Part shown: piece by piece, positions 8,788 through 16,880 of the stretch
Layout: each line of letters begins with the position of its first letter
How positions within the stretch are numbered: position 1 is the first letter of the stretch
Source of the DNA: UBA6115 sp964346355
Lineage (GTDB): Bacteria > Bacillota > Clostridia > Christensenellales > Aristaeellaceae
DNA length: 48,793 nucleotides
NCBI GenBank assembly: GCA_964346355.1
Contig: CAYFUH010000011.1
Span: 1 to 48,793, forward strand
Reading direction: 5' to 3'
Translations under genes and position numbers: made by a program
The notes under the pieces: model-generated
The model's database searches: none
What the model saw: only the letters and a program-made list of their open reading frames with translations
Told to the model about the DNA's origin: nothing

Positions 8788-10056
8788 ATGGCCAGTTTTG
8801 TGGACCAGGCGGCGATTCGCCTGAAGGCGGGAAACGGGGGCAACGGATGCGTGTCCTTCCACCGCGAGAAATTTGTATTAAACGGCGGTCCGGACGGCGG
8901 GGACGGCGGCAAGGGCGGGGACATCGTCCTGATTGCCGACCACAACCTGCACACGCTGATGGATTTCCGCTACCAGACCAAGTATGAAGCCGAGAACGGC
9001 GAACAGGGCATGTCCACCCGCCGCACCGGCAAAAGCGGGCAGGACCTCATCATCCGCGTGCCCCCCGGCACCATCGTGCGCGACAAGCGCACCGGCGGCA
9101 TCATCGCAGACCTGTTTGAACCGGGCGAACCCCGCATCCTGCTGCGCGGCGGGCGCGGCGGCCACGGCAACGCGCGCTTCGCCACGGCTACCCGCCAGGC
9201 ACCCAATTTTGCCAAGCCCGGCATCAAGACCCTGTGGCATGAGTTTGTGCTGGAACTGCGCACCATTGCCGATGTGGGCCTGGTGGGCTTCCCCAACGCA
9301 GGCAAAAGCAGTTTGCTTGCGCGCATCACGGCCGCGCGGCCCAAGATTGCCAATTACCCTTTCACCACCCTGCAGCCCAATTTGGGCATCGCCCAGCACA
9401 AGGGGCAGAGCTTCGCCATCGCGGACATCCCCGGCTTGATTGAAAAAGCCAGCGAGGGCGCAGGCCTTGGCTTTGCCTTCCTGCGCCATGTGGAGCGCAC
9501 CCGCTTGCTGCTGCACGTCGTGGACGCCTCCGGCCAGGAAGCGCGCGACCCGGTGGATGACTTCACCACCGTGAACGAAGAGCTGCGCCGCTACGGCCAA
9601 TTGGATGAGCGCGCGCAGATTGTGGTCGCCAACAAGATCGACCTGCCCGACAGCCACAAGCACCTGGACGCCCTCAAACAAGCAGCCGGGGACCGGCCCT
9701 TCTTCGCCGTCTCCGCCGCCACCGGCGAAGGTTTACATGAGCTGTTGGACGGCGTGGTCGAATTATTATCCACCCTGCCTGTGCTGGAGCCCATTCACGA
9801 AGAGGAGTTTTTTGAGGAGGAGCGCATGATTGGCTGGGAGGCCGAGCAACTGGACGAGGGCCTCTTCGCCGTCACCGGCGGGTCCATGGACAGCCTGCTG
9901 GATGCCGTCAATTTTGACAGCTACCAGAGCATGACCTGGTTCCACCGCACCCTCCGCGCGTCCGGCGTCATCGACAGGCTGCGCGAGCTGGGCGCCCGCG
10001 AGGGCGACACCATCCGCATAGGCGAAGATGGCATGGAGTTTGATTACGTCGAGTAA
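8788..10056 (+). CDS. obgE: GTPase ObgE/CgtA
   Basis: 422 residues, the usual length for the Gram-positive form. It is a GTPase that binds the large ribosomal subunit and links ribosome assembly to stress. The N-terminal Obg domain is glycine-rich (GGPDGGDGGKGGDIV). The G domain starts near residue 160 with P-loop GFPNAGKSS, a switch II DIPGLIEKASEGAGLG and specificity motif NKID. A C-terminal OCT domain follows (WEAEQLDEGLFAVTGG to the end). The start at 8788 follows AAGGAGG; an earlier in-frame ATG at 8728 lacks a ribosome site and would add a non-homologous leader. It has its own promoter and heads a group with GNAT, yhbY and M42 genes. Confidence 0.97.
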   Translation: MASFVDQAAIRLKAGNGGNGCVSFHREKFVLNGGPDGGDGGKGGDIVLIADHNLHTLMDFRYQTKYEAENGEQGMSTRRTGKSGQDLIIRVPPGTIVRDKRTGGIIADLFEPGEPRILLRGGRGGHGNARFATATRQAPNFAKPGIKTLWHEFVLELRTIADVGLVGFPNAGKSSLLARITAARPKIANYPFTTLQPNLGIAQHKGQSFAIADIPGLIEKASEGAGLGFAFLRHVERTRLLLHVVDASGQEARDPVDDFTTVNEELRRYGQLDERAQIVVANKIDLPDSHKHLDALKQAAGDRPFFAVSAATGEGLHELLDGVVELLSTLPVLEPIHEEEFFEEERMIGWEAEQLDEGLFAVTGGSMDSLLDAVNFDSYQSMTWFHRTLRASGVIDRLRELGAREGDTIRIGEDGMEFDYVE

Positions 10057-10057
10057 G

Positions 10058-10125
10058 GGGGGGTTATCAGAAAACTTTTTTGAAAAAAAGGTTTCCGAAC
10101 CTTCCAAAAAACGCTGGAATCGTTA
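10058..10125. repeat. Intergenic palindromic element (A/T-run plus small hairpin)
   Basis: Between obgE and the acetyltransferase gene lies a run GAAAACTTTTTTGAAAAAAA joined to AAGGTT-TCCG-AACCTT (10088-10103). On the minus strand the hairpin is followed by seven T, like a terminator, although no minus-strand gene ends here. It resembles a dispersed intergenic repeat; this cannot be confirmed from one window. Confidence 0.35.
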
Positions 10126-10140
10126 AAAGAGGGCATTTCA

Positions 10141-10677
10141 ATGCGTAATGAACACTTGTACCTGGTGAAGGCGGATTTGGCTTATGAGGATGATATTCAG
10201 GCGTACAAGGAAGCCTCTCTAAAGGACGACCCGGATGGCATTCACGGCGCGTCCGGCCTCGCGGATCTGTCGGTTCGCGAGTGGCTGGCCGGGCTTGCTC
10301 TGCGTGAGCAGGAGGAGACCTGCCCGCCCGGCTATGTGCCCGACAGCACCTACCTGTGCTACCGGGAGAACGAGCCTGCCCTGGTGGGCATCATCAACAT
10401 CCGTCACCGCTTAAACGACGCCTTGCTGCAACACGGCGGCCACATCGGCTACGCCATTCACCCCGCCTTTCGCAACCGGGGCTACGCCAAGGAGCAGCTG
10501 CGCTTGGCGCTGCAAATCTGCAAAGAACAGCTGGGGCTTACTCGCGTCCTGCTCACCTGCAACGCGGACAACCCTGCCTCACAGGCGGTCATCACCCGAT
10601 TGGGCGGTGTGTATGAGGACAGCCGCCCGGACCCGGACAACAAGGAAACCCAACGCTATTGGATTCAACTAACATAA
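10141..10677 (+). CDS. GNAT family N-acetyltransferase
   Basis: 178 residues. The GNAT fold is visible: beta4 with IGYAIHPAFRNRGYAKEQL, where RNRGYA is the acetyl-CoA pyrophosphate-binding motif A, followed by TCNADNPASQAVITRLGGV (motif B), where Asn and the second helix close the site. The N-terminal part (EASLKDDPDGIHGASGLADL) is typical of a Bacillota subfamily of uncharacterised acetyltransferases; the acceptor substrate cannot be read. AGAGGG lies 8 nt before the ATG. It is 84 nt after obgE and 13 nt before yhbY, so it is probably in the same transcript. Confidence 0.88.
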   Translation: MRNEHLYLVKADLAYEDDIQAYKEASLKDDPDGIHGASGLADLSVREWLAGLALREQEETCPPGYVPDSTYLCYRENEPALVGIINIRHRLNDALLQHGGHIGYAIHPAFRNRGYAKEQLRLALQICKEQLGLTRVLLTCNADNPASQAVITRLGGVYEDSRPDPDNKETQRYWIQLT

Positions 10678-10690
10678 AAAGGGGACAACT

Positions 10691-10984
10691 ATGGAACTAA
10701 AAGGAAAACAACGCGCCTACCTGCGCAGCCTGGCCAACAACCTGGACACCATCCTGTATGTGGGCAAGGACGGCATCACAGACAACATCATCCGCGAAGC
10801 CAATGACCTTTTGGACAAGCGGGAGTTGATCAAGTGCGCTGTTCAGCAAAACGCGCCGCTGTCCGCCAAGGAAGCCATCATTGAATTATGCGACCGCACC
10901 GGCGCCAGCCCCGTGCAAACCATTGGCCGCCGCTTCACCATCTACCGGCAAAACGAGGAAGAACCGGTCATTACGCTGCCTTAA
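10691..10984 (+). CDS. yhbY: YhbY-type ribosome assembly RNA-binding protein
   Basis: 97 residues, the full length of a one-domain CRS1/YhbY (CRM) protein. Key pieces are the N-terminal KGKQRAYLRSLANNLD, the YVGKDGITDNII segment and the C-terminal GRRFTIYR motif. These proteins bind precursor large-subunit rRNA during ribosome assembly, which fits the nearby Obg GTPase. A GGGGAC ribosome site precedes the ATG. The M42 peptidase gene follows immediately. Confidence 0.93.
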   Translation: MELKGKQRAYLRSLANNLDTILYVGKDGITDNIIREANDLLDKRELIKCAVQQNAPLSAKEAIIELCDRTGASPVQTIGRRFTIYRQNEEEPVITLP

Positions 10985-10999
10985 ATGAAAGGATACACG

Positions 11000-12040
11000 A
11001 TGGACAGATCACACATCATGCCCGGCCTGGTGGACACCCTAAAAACGCTTGCCACCACCCCCTCCCCCACCGGGATGACGCAGGGCATTGAGGCCTTGTT
11101 GATGCAGCATTTACAAGCCCTTGGCTTCTCCCCCTGGCAGAGCAAAAAGGGCGCGGTCTTTGTCAAACTCAATGAGGCAGAGGGCGAGGGCATCCTCCTC
11201 TCCGCCCATATTGACACCTTGGGTCTCATGGTGCGCGCCGTCAAGGGCAACGGGCGCCTGCGCATCACACAGCTGGGCGGCTACCCTTTGCAGTACGCCG
11301 AGCAGGAGAACGTGCAGGTTTTTACCCGCGGGGGTGAGATCATTCCCGGCACCCTGCGCATGAACGAGCCCGCTGTGCACGCCAATCAAGACCTGCGCAC
11401 CGCGGAGCGCACGGACGAGAACATGGAAGTGGTGCTGGACAAAAAGGTGTCCACCAAGGAGGAAACCGAAGCGCTGGGCATTAGCGCCGGGGACTTCATC
11501 ACGCTGGACCCCCGCTTTGTACAAAGCGGTGACGGCTTTATCAAAAGCCGCCACATGGACGACAAGGCCTCCGCCGCCATCCTGCTCGCGCTGGCCCGCG
11601 CCTTCAAAGACGGGAAGGCCGCCTGCTTGCGCCCTGTCTATTTGCTCTTCACCAATTATGAGGAGGTGGGCCACGGCGCCAGCGCCGCACACCCTAAGGG
11701 CATCACCGACATGATTGCGGTGGACATGGGCGTGGTGGGCGATGATTTGTCCACGGATGAGCTAAAAGTCAGCATCTGCGCCAAGGACTCCGGCGGCGCA
11801 TACAACCGCGCGCTCACGGGCGAGTTGATTGATACAGCCAAAGCCAATGACCTGGCCTATGCTGTTGACATCTACCCCTATTATGGCTCTGACGCGGGCG
11901 CGGCGCTCTGCGCCGGCTATGACTACCGCCACGCGCTGATTGGCCCGGGCGTGGCCGCCAGCCACGGCTATGAGCGGGTGAACGAGGACGGGCTGTGGAA
12001 CACGCTGATGCTGCTTGTGCACTATCTGAAGGCGCGTTAA
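11000..12040 (+). CDS. M42 family metallopeptidase (glutamyl/leucyl aminopeptidase type)
   Basis: About 346 residues, the usual size for this family of self-compartmentalising dodecameric aminopeptidases that trim peptides in the cytoplasm. Dinuclear metal ligands and catalytic residues are visible: SAHIDTLG, MDDKASAA, the catalytic pair in NYEEVGHGAS, AVDMGV, and the last His in SHGYER. The start at 11000 is chosen because AAAGGA lies 7 nt upstream; an in-frame ATG at 10985 would abut the yhbY stop with no ribosome site. A strong terminator follows 18 nt after the stop. Confidence 0.92.
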   Translation: MDRSHIMPGLVDTLKTLATTPSPTGMTQGIEALLMQHLQALGFSPWQSKKGAVFVKLNEAEGEGILLSAHIDTLGLMVRAVKGNGRLRITQLGGYPLQYAEQENVQVFTRGGEIIPGTLRMNEPAVHANQDLRTAERTDENMEVVLDKKVSTKEETEALGISAGDFITLDPRFVQSGDGFIKSRHMDDKASAAILLALARAFKDGKAACLRPVYLLFTNYEEVGHGASAAHPKGITDMIAVDMGVVGDDLSTDELKVSICAKDSGGAYNRALTGELIDTAKANDLAYAVDIYPYYGSDAGAALCAGYDYRHALIGPGVAASHGYERVNEDGLWNTLMLLVHYLKAR

Positions 12041-12058
12041 CACGTGCTTGATATCATT

Positions 12059-12095
12059 CAGGCGCGGCCGTGTTGGCCGCGCCTGGTTTTTGTTT
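12059..12095 (+). terminator. Rho-independent terminator after the M42 peptidase
   Basis: An 11-bp GC-rich stem CAGGCGCGGCC / GGCCGCGCCTG with loop GTGTT is followed by GTTTTTGTTT. It acts on the plus strand; the T-run is absent on the other side. Confidence 0.9.
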
Positions 12096-12103
12096 GGGAC
12101 GTT

Positions 12104-12829
12104 TTATAGCAAAATAAACAGAATAATCCAGCCTGCAAACACCCACAGCAGGCTATACAGCGAGCCAATCAGGTAATACTCCGCAAAGCCCTGGTCTTTT
12201 GAGATGCGGTCGAAGCGGGCGATGGATTTGGCGGTAAACACCAGGCCGATTGCCGCAAACTGCGACAAGCCCAGCAGGATGGCGGTCAACACGCGCTCCA
12301 GGTTGCCGATCATGGCGCCCGCGCCCGGCACAGTGGCCTGCTCCGGCAAATCCCTTGGCATAGGAAAGCCGGCGTATTTTTTGAGCGCCTGCTTCATGGT
12401 GATGTTCGCAGGCTTGGTGACAAACAGGAGCAGCAGCGCCCATTTGACACCGTCCCGGGGCAGCCCAAAGGACCAGGCAGCCCGGGACTTGAAGAAGGCC
12501 TCACAGCACAGCAGAATCACCAAAATGTGCAGCGCCTGGTCGATGAAAAACAGCGCGGCCTCGCCCTTTTGCGCCCCTCTGTTTAAAAGCAGTGATTTGA
12601 TGAAGTCCAGCACCAGGTGGCTGCCCGCAATCACAAGCAGGCCCGGCCACAAGCGCGCATTTAGCAACAGGGGCAGCGCCATGCAGGCGGCATAAATGAG
12701 CCCGTGGAGAAACAAAGGCGCAAGCCGTGTGCGCTTGCCCTCAGACAGGCTGGGCCACTGCAGGTGGAAATCCGCCAGCAGGTGCAGGGCCAGTACCAGC
12801 AGGGTGAGTGACGTGACGGGGAATTTCAT
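12104..12829 (-). CDS. DUF3307 integral membrane protein
   Basis: 241 residues with about six hydrophobic segments. Conserved polar residues sit inside the predicted helices: HLLADFHLQ near 16-24, LHG near 42, SHLVLDFIK near 69-77 and FIDQALH near 94-100. This repeated His-Asp pattern resembles membrane metal-dependent hydrolases, but no activity is established for DUF3307. A cytoplasmic loop (KKYAGFPMPRDLPEQATVPG) separates the last pair of helices. Its start overlaps the satD stop by 4 nt (ATGA), so the two are translationally coupled. SatD and DUF3307 are paired in many Bacillota, which suggests a shared but unknown role. Confidence 0.82.
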   Translation of the reverse strand: MKFPVTSLTLLVLALHLLADFHLQWPSLSEGKRTRLAPLFLHGLIYAACMALPLLLNARLWPGLLVIAGSHLVLDFIKSLLLNRGAQKGEAALFFIDQALHILVILLCCEAFFKSRAAWSFGLPRDGVKWALLLLFVTKPANITMKQALKKYAGFPMPRDLPEQATVPGAGAMIGNLERVLTAILLGLSQFAAIGLVFTAKSIARFDRISKDQGFAEYYLIGSLYSLLWVFAGWIILFILL

Positions 12830-13527
12830 ACGCCTGCCTCTTTGCTCAATGTATCAATCAGCCAGGTGTTTAAATCCGCCCGGCTGCGCAGATAGACCTT
12901 GATGCCGCTGATCTTGAGCCTGCGGTACAGGGCAACCGCGGTGATGCCCATGTCCTCCGCCGAAGATTGCTGGTCAAAACTGTCGGTATAGATGCCCAGG
13001 CTAAGCAGGTGGGCAAAGGTCTCCCGCTGCAAAGCCGTCCAGCCGCGCTTGATATGGTCTGACAGCGCCAGCAGGTTGTTGACCATGGGCACATCAATGG
13101 CATTCAACCCGCGGATGCGGGTGCGCGTTTGCTGGTAGTCGTGCTGCTCGTGCACGCTTTTGATGGCGTCCCGCGCATGCCAGAAGGCGGGCCCGTCCGC
13201 GCCGATGCTCATAACAGGGTTAATGGGCGTTGCCATTGTGCCCACGCCCACGCCAAAGCGGCAGGGCTGGCTGCCCAGGTGCGCTTCCAGCACATCCAGG
13301 ATTTCAAACACCGGGGCGCTTGAATTCAGCAAGCCCTGGAACTCATCCCCCAGGGTAATCACAAAGCGGGAAGCTAAGTGAGATGCAAACCGCGTGTTCA
13401 CCGCGTCCAGGGCGGCCTGCAGCGCCGCCTGCGCCGCCGCGCGCTGCGTCAGCTTGCGCGAGGCAATCAAATCGCCGATGACGCCCACATACAGCGGGTG
13501 CTCCGCCTGTTTTTCCCGCGCGTTCAT
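12826..13527 (-). CDS. satD: SatD family protein: palm/cyclase-like domain plus HTH
   Basis: 233 residues from ATG 13527 (GGGAGGGAAGG just upstream; a TTG five codons earlier overlaps that ribosome site). SatD is named from the streptococcal sat locus; its function is unknown. Residues about 13-150 follow the order of a nucleotidyl cyclase/GGDEF-type palm fold: VGVIGDLIASR with an Asp at the first metal position, FVITLGDEFQGLL like the GD hairpin, then RFGVGVGT and GADGPAFWHARDAI. The C-terminal 60 residues (SSAEDMGITAVALYRRLKIS) look like a helix-turn-helix. The cyclase-like reading is my inference from motif order. The gene is first in an operon with the DUF3307 membrane protein, behind a consensus promoter with palindromes. 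Confidence 0.8.
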   Translation of the reverse strand: MNAREKQAEHPLYVGVIGDLIASRKLTQRAAAQAALQAALDAVNTRFASHLASRFVITLGDEFQGLLNSSAPVFEILDVLEAHLGSQPCRFGVGVGTMATPINPVMSIGADGPAFWHARDAIKSVHEQHDYQQTRTRIRGLNAIDVPMVNNLLALSDHIKRGWTALQRETFAHLLSLGIYTDSFDQQSSAEDMGITAVALYRRLKISGIKVYLRSRADLNTWLIDTLSKEAGV

Positions 13528-13571
13528 GCCCTTCCCTCCCAAATCGCCCTGTTCGTCAATGTGCCGGATTC

Positions 13572-13608
13572 AGTTGATTGTTGGCAATCAACTTATATCA
13601 GTTGATTG
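13572..13608. promoter_or_regulatory. Palindrome and repeat of GTTGATTG in the satD leader
   Basis: A 9-bp inverted repeat (AGTTGATTG 13572-13580, CAATCAACT 13585-13593, 4-nt centre) is followed by a second direct copy CAGTTGATTG at 13599-13608, matching 13571-13580 exactly. A partial copy GTTGATGG lies at 13611. Three copies of one 8-mer in 37 bp between promoter and gene suggest a protein-binding site or an RNA hairpin in the 5' leader. Confidence 0.6.
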
Positions 13609-13641
13609 GCGTTGATGGTCTTGTTTAAGCACATTTCATAA

Positions 13642-13663
13642 AATAAACTGATTTAAGTTTATT
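13642..13663. promoter_or_regulatory. Operator-like palindrome over the satD -10 and start site
   Basis: Perfect 8-bp arms AATAAACT (13642-13649) and AGTTTATT (13656-13663) around GATTTA. The palindrome overlaps the -10 hexamer and the expected transcription start of the satD promoter, the classic position for a repressor site. Confidence 0.65.
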
Positions 13664-13688
13664 ATAGGGGTATATGCGAATCTGTCAA
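13661..13688 (-). promoter_or_regulatory. Consensus sigma-70 promoter of satD-DUF3307
   Basis: On the minus strand TTGACA (13683-13688), a 16-bp spacer and TATAAT (13661-13666) match consensus in both hexamers. It begins just beyond the stop of the HD-domain gene. Such a strong promoter usually needs a repressor, consistent with the overlapping palindrome. Confidence 0.85.
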
Positions 13689-13694
13689 GCGTGT

Positions 13695-14273
13695 TTATTT
13701 GGAGATCTGGTCCAGGCTCATGCCGAAGCCGGGCACAAACTCGCGCAGGAAGTCCTGCACCTCGGGCAGGTCAATGGCGTGCAGGGTGGCTAAAATGCTT
13801 TCCTGCGCCTCGATAAACTCGTTGTTGCCGGCCTTGGTCTCCTCCAGGCACTTGATATAGGCGCACAGGCGGTCCGCAGCCTTCACCAGCCTGTGCTCCG
13901 GCGTTTTGGTGTCCGGCAGCAGCAGGGGCTCATAGGCGGGGCGCAAGTCCTTGGGCAGCATTTGCTTCAAACGCTGGATGGCGATGCGCTCAATCTTGTG
14001 AAACTCCTCCCGGATTTTGGGGTTGTTGTGCTTAATGGGCGTGGGCATGTCGCCGGTGATGACCTCGGACACATCATGAAACAGGGCGATGGCCATCACG
14101 TGCTCGGCATTGTAGGCCCGCTCATACCGCACGTTGCCGATGACTGCCAGCGCGTGCGCGATCATGGCCGCCTGCATGGCGTGCTCCATGTCGTTTTCAG
14201 GAATCAGGTTGCGCATTAAGCCCCAGCGGCGGATCAGTTTCATCCGGGATAAGTAGGCAAAAAAATGGTGCAT
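13695..14273 (-). CDS. HD-domain hydrolase, YfbR (5'-deoxynucleotidase) type
   Basis: 192 residues, matching the size of YfbR, which removes phosphate from deoxynucleoside 5'-monophosphates. The HD metal site is complete: first His in NDMEHAMQAAM, the HD pair in ALFHDVSE with the adjacent catalytic Glu, and the last Asp in KAADRLCAYIK. The N-terminal FFAYLSRMKLIRRWGLMRN also fits. It is last in a minus-strand run behind the deacylase (2 nt gap), so it is translationally linked to a group handling tRNA quality and recombination. No terminator is visible before the satD promoter. Confidence 0.9.
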   Translation of the reverse strand: MHHFFAYLSRMKLIRRWGLMRNLIPENDMEHAMQAAMIAHALAVIGNVRYERAYNAEHVMAIALFHDVSEVITGDMPTPIKHNNPKIREEFHKIERIAIQRLKQMLPKDLRPAYEPLLLPDTKTPEHRLVKAADRLCAYIKCLEETKAGNNEFIEAQESILATLHAIDLPEVQDFLREFVPGFGMSLDQISK

Positions 14274-14275
14274 GT

Positions 14276-14791
14276 TCAGGCTCCTTCAGGTGGTGGGATA
14301 TGAATCAATCGGCAGGTAATGCCAAGCTTGGGCAAAAAGGTCTCCAGAAAATCCGTGGTTTTCATCTCCAGTGAGGCGGTGTTGACACAGGGGTGAAACC
14401 ACAGGGCTTCGTAATCAAGCAGCGCGTCATCCATCACCAGGGTGACCTGCTTGCCCTGATCATATAATAGGCCCAGGGGGCTGACCGCGCCGCTTTCAAG
14501 CCCCAGCATCTGGGGCAGCTTTTCGTTTGGCGCGAAGCTGAGCCGCGATACCCCCAAAAGCTTGCTGACAACCGCTGTGCGAAAGGCGCGCTCCGGCGAA
14601 AGCAGCAGCAGGTAATAATGAGTCTGCTGGCGGTTGCACAAAAAGACGTTCTTGGGCATGGTGGCGTAAGAGCGGTCCAATTCCGGCGTCTGTAAGCAAT
14701 CCTCAATCGTCCACTTGGGCTCATGAAAAAAGACCTGGTGAGGGATGCCCATGTCTTTGACGGTTTGGCAGACTTCCTGGCTTTTATCCAT
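14276..14791 (-). CDS. YbaK/ProX-type aminoacyl-tRNA deacylase
   Basis: 171 residues from ATG 14791. The YbaK/EbsC fold is supported by YATMPKNVFLCNRQQTHYYL, the later SKLLGVSRLSFAPNEKLPQM and GAVSPLGLLYD, with the conserved Lys of the deacylase site in MPKNVFL and the GxxSP-like turn. This layout matches ProX/PrdX-like enzymes that hydrolyse mischarged Ala-tRNA-Pro; the exact substrate is inferred. It overlaps the end of rarA by 8 nt. An upstream extension in the same frame reads antisense-like, low-complexity peptide over rarA and is rejected. Confidence 0.88.
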   Translation of the reverse strand: MDKSQEVCQTVKDMGIPHQVFFHEPKWTIEDCLQTPELDRSYATMPKNVFLCNRQQTHYYLLLLSPERAFRTAVVSKLLGVSRLSFAPNEKLPQMLGLESGAVSPLGLLYDQGKQVTLVMDDALLDYEALWFHPCVNTASLEMKTTDFLETFLPKLGITCRLIHIPPPEGA

Positions 14792-16079
14792 CGCTGTCCT
14801 TCTTTTTTGATAGATGCTGTTCAAACCCCAATTGCCCGGGCTCATAGTACACGGTGTCCTCAAAGCCGTCGGGCATGTAGTTTTGCCTGACCCAATGGCC
14901 GGGGAAATCGTGCGGATAGAGGTATCCCGCGCCATTGCCCAGACGGCTGGCGCCCTGGTAGTGGGTATCGCGCAGGTGGAGGGGTACCTCGCCCAGCTGG
15001 CCGCGCTCGGCATCTGCAAACGCCGCGCCCATGGCGCTGACCACGGTATCGGACTTGGGCGCCATGCAGATGTAGATGATCGCCTGGGAGATGGGCAGCC
15101 TGGCCTCCGGCAGGCCGACAAACTCCAGCGCCTGGGCTGCGGCCACCGCCTGCAGCATGGCGTTGGGGTCCGCCATGCCCACGTCCTCACTGGCGTGAGC
15201 GATAAGCCGGCGCACAATCAAGCGCGGGTCACAGCCTGCGTACAGCAGCCGGGATGACCACAAAAGGGCCGCATCCGGGTCAGAACCGCGCAGGCTTTTG
15301 CAAAAGGCGGAGAGCATGTCGTAATACAGCGTCTCATCCACGCGCATCATGGGCTTTTGGATGCTGTCCTCGGCAATGGCGCGGGTGATGCGGATGCCCT
15401 CCTCCCCCGTGGGCGTGGTGAGGGCAGCCAGTTCCAGCGCGTTGAGCGCGGTGCGCACATCGCCGGATGCTACCTGTACCCAGTGGTCCAGCGCGTCCGC
15501 ATCCACACTGACGTCCATGGCGCCAAGGCCGCGCTCTGTATCCGTGATAGCGGTCATCAGCGCTGCCTTCACATCCTCATCCGACAAGCGGAAGAACTGA
15601 AACACGCGGCAGCGGCTGACGATGGCGGGCGTCATGGCGATCATGGGGTTTTCGGTGGTGGAGCCGATGAAGCGGATGGTGCCCTCTTCAATGGCAGGCA
15701 GGATGGAGTCCGACTGCGCCTTGCTCCAGCGGTGGCACTCATCCAGCAGCAAATAGGTGTGCTGCCCGTACATAAGCCTTCGCTCCTTGGCCTGCTTGAT
15801 GACGTCGCGCACCTCCGCCACGCCGCTGGTGACGGCGTTTAAGCGCTCAAAAGCGCCCTTGGTGGTTTGGGATACCACAAAGGCCAGGGTGGTCTTGCCG
15901 CAACCGGGCGGGCCGTAAAAAATGCTGCTGGTGAGCTGATCGGCTTCAATGGCGCGGCGCAGCAGCTTGCCAGGGCCCACCAGGTGGTTTTGGCCCAAGA
16001 ACTCATCCAGGGTGCGCGGGCGCATGCGGTCCGCCAGCGGGCGCTGGTGCTCCTTGTGCATATGATCAAACAGGCTCAC
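14784..16079 (-). CDS. rarA: Replication-associated recombination protein A (AAA+ ATPase)
   Basis: 431 residues, standard for RarA/MgsA, a clamp-loader-like ATPase acting at stalled replication forks. Residues about 10-40 hold the family start (ADRMRPRTLDEFLGQNHLVG). Walker A is GPPGCGKTT, Walker B LLLDECHRWSKAQ (usually DEIHRF), sensor 1 GSTTENP and the arginine finger region VSRCRVF. The C-terminal tetramerisation part has RLIAHASEDVGMADP and the closing LRDTHYQGASRLGNGAGYLYPHD. The start is GTG at 16079, inside the end of the nitroreductase gene (14-nt overlap), and its own end overlaps the deacylase by 8 nt. Confidence 0.95.
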   Translation of the reverse strand: MSLFDHMHKEHQRPLADRMRPRTLDEFLGQNHLVGPGKLLRRAIEADQLTSSIFYGPPGCGKTTLAFVVSQTTKGAFERLNAVTSGVAEVRDVIKQAKERRLMYGQHTYLLLDECHRWSKAQSDSILPAIEEGTIRFIGSTTENPMIAMTPAIVSRCRVFQFFRLSDEDVKAALMTAITDTERGLGAMDVSVDADALDHWVQVASGDVRTALNALELAALTTPTGEEGIRITRAIAEDSIQKPMMRVDETLYYDMLSAFCKSLRGSDPDAALLWSSRLLYAGCDPRLIVRRLIAHASEDVGMADPNAMLQAVAAAQALEFVGLPEARLPISQAIIYICMAPKSDTVVSAMGAAFADAERGQLGEVPLHLRDTHYQGASRLGNGAGYLYPHDFPGHWVRQNYMPDGFEDTVYYEPGQLGFEQHLSKKKDSDG

Positions 16080-16830
16080 GGGCTTCCTCTACCTGCACCA
16101 GCAGGGTTTTGTTGTCCGCGGCCAGGCGCCAGGTGCGCGCCTCATCCGCCAGGGAACATTCAATATGCAAAACGGCGATGCCGCTGTCGATGCTGTTTAA
16201 TTTGTTGCCCAAAAAGGAAAGCGTGCTGCCCGAGAAGCTGACGCGCCAGGGCTGCCGGTTCATGGCTGAGGGCGCGCTGCGCATGGATTCCGCCGCGTGG
16301 TAGGCCCAGTAGGGCCATAAGGTGGGGTCATCGGGGCTGAAGGCGGTAAGGATCTTGCGCCGGGTTAAGCGGGCGCCTTCCTCGTCCTTGGGCACGCCAA
16401 AGGGCATGACGGCCATGACCTGCTCATCCTCCCTTGCTGCCTGCACCGCCACAATGCGGCGGTAGTTGCCGGTAATCCAGCACCCCTGCAGGCCCTGGGA
16501 GGCCAATTCCAGCGCGAAGGCCTCCCCGGAGATGCCGGACAAGAGCGCAGCATTGGGCAGGTCTTTTTTGGCCAGAATGACGGCGTACTGATCATGGCCC
16601 TTAAAGCGCGGGAAAAGGGGCAGCGTGACCACCACATCATCCGCGCCGCCATTGATGATGGCGATGCGGATGCCCTTTTGGCAGACGCGCTCCGCGGCGT
16701 ATTCCAGCACCGCCAATTGGGAAATATCGGCCGCGTCCTTAAAGTGACGGCAGCTGAAACGGCGCGGCATGGCAGCCATCCAGCGCGTGAGCTGGGACTT
16801 TTTATAGATGGTCCGAAACGGCAACTCCAT
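16066..16830 (-). CDS. Nitroreductase family protein
   Basis: 254 residues in the two-lobed arrangement of the TM-nitroreductase group (PF14512-like): N-terminal RRFSCRHFKDAADISQL, central SGISGEAFALELASQGLQGCW that contacts FMN, then SMRSAPSAMNRQPWRV and a final NSIDSGIAVLHIE. These are flavoproteins with unknown natural substrates. A ribosome site AAGGAG sits 6 nt before ATG 16830. It heads the operon with rarA, the deacylase and the HD nucleotidase, an arrangement suggesting shared expression rather than shared pathway. Confidence 0.88.
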   Translation of the reverse strand: MELPFRTIYKKSQLTRWMAAMPRRFSCRHFKDAADISQLAVLEYAAERVCQKGIRIAIINGGADDVVVTLPLFPRFKGHDQYAVILAKKDLPNAALLSGISGEAFALELASQGLQGCWITGNYRRIVAVQAAREDEQVMAVMPFGVPKDEEGARLTRRKILTAFSPDDPTLWPYWAYHAAESMRSAPSAMNRQPWRVSFSGSTLSFLGNKLNSIDSGIAVLHIECSLADEARTWRLAADNKTLLVQVEEAREPV

Positions 16831-16880
16831 GCTTTACTCCTTCCCTCCTCAAACCGGACATCATGACTGACTATCAGTGT

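Noticed and set aside
14792..15217. Extended start for the aminoacyl-tRNA deacylase
   Set aside because: The extra residues are rarA read out of frame, and the family start matches ATG 14791.
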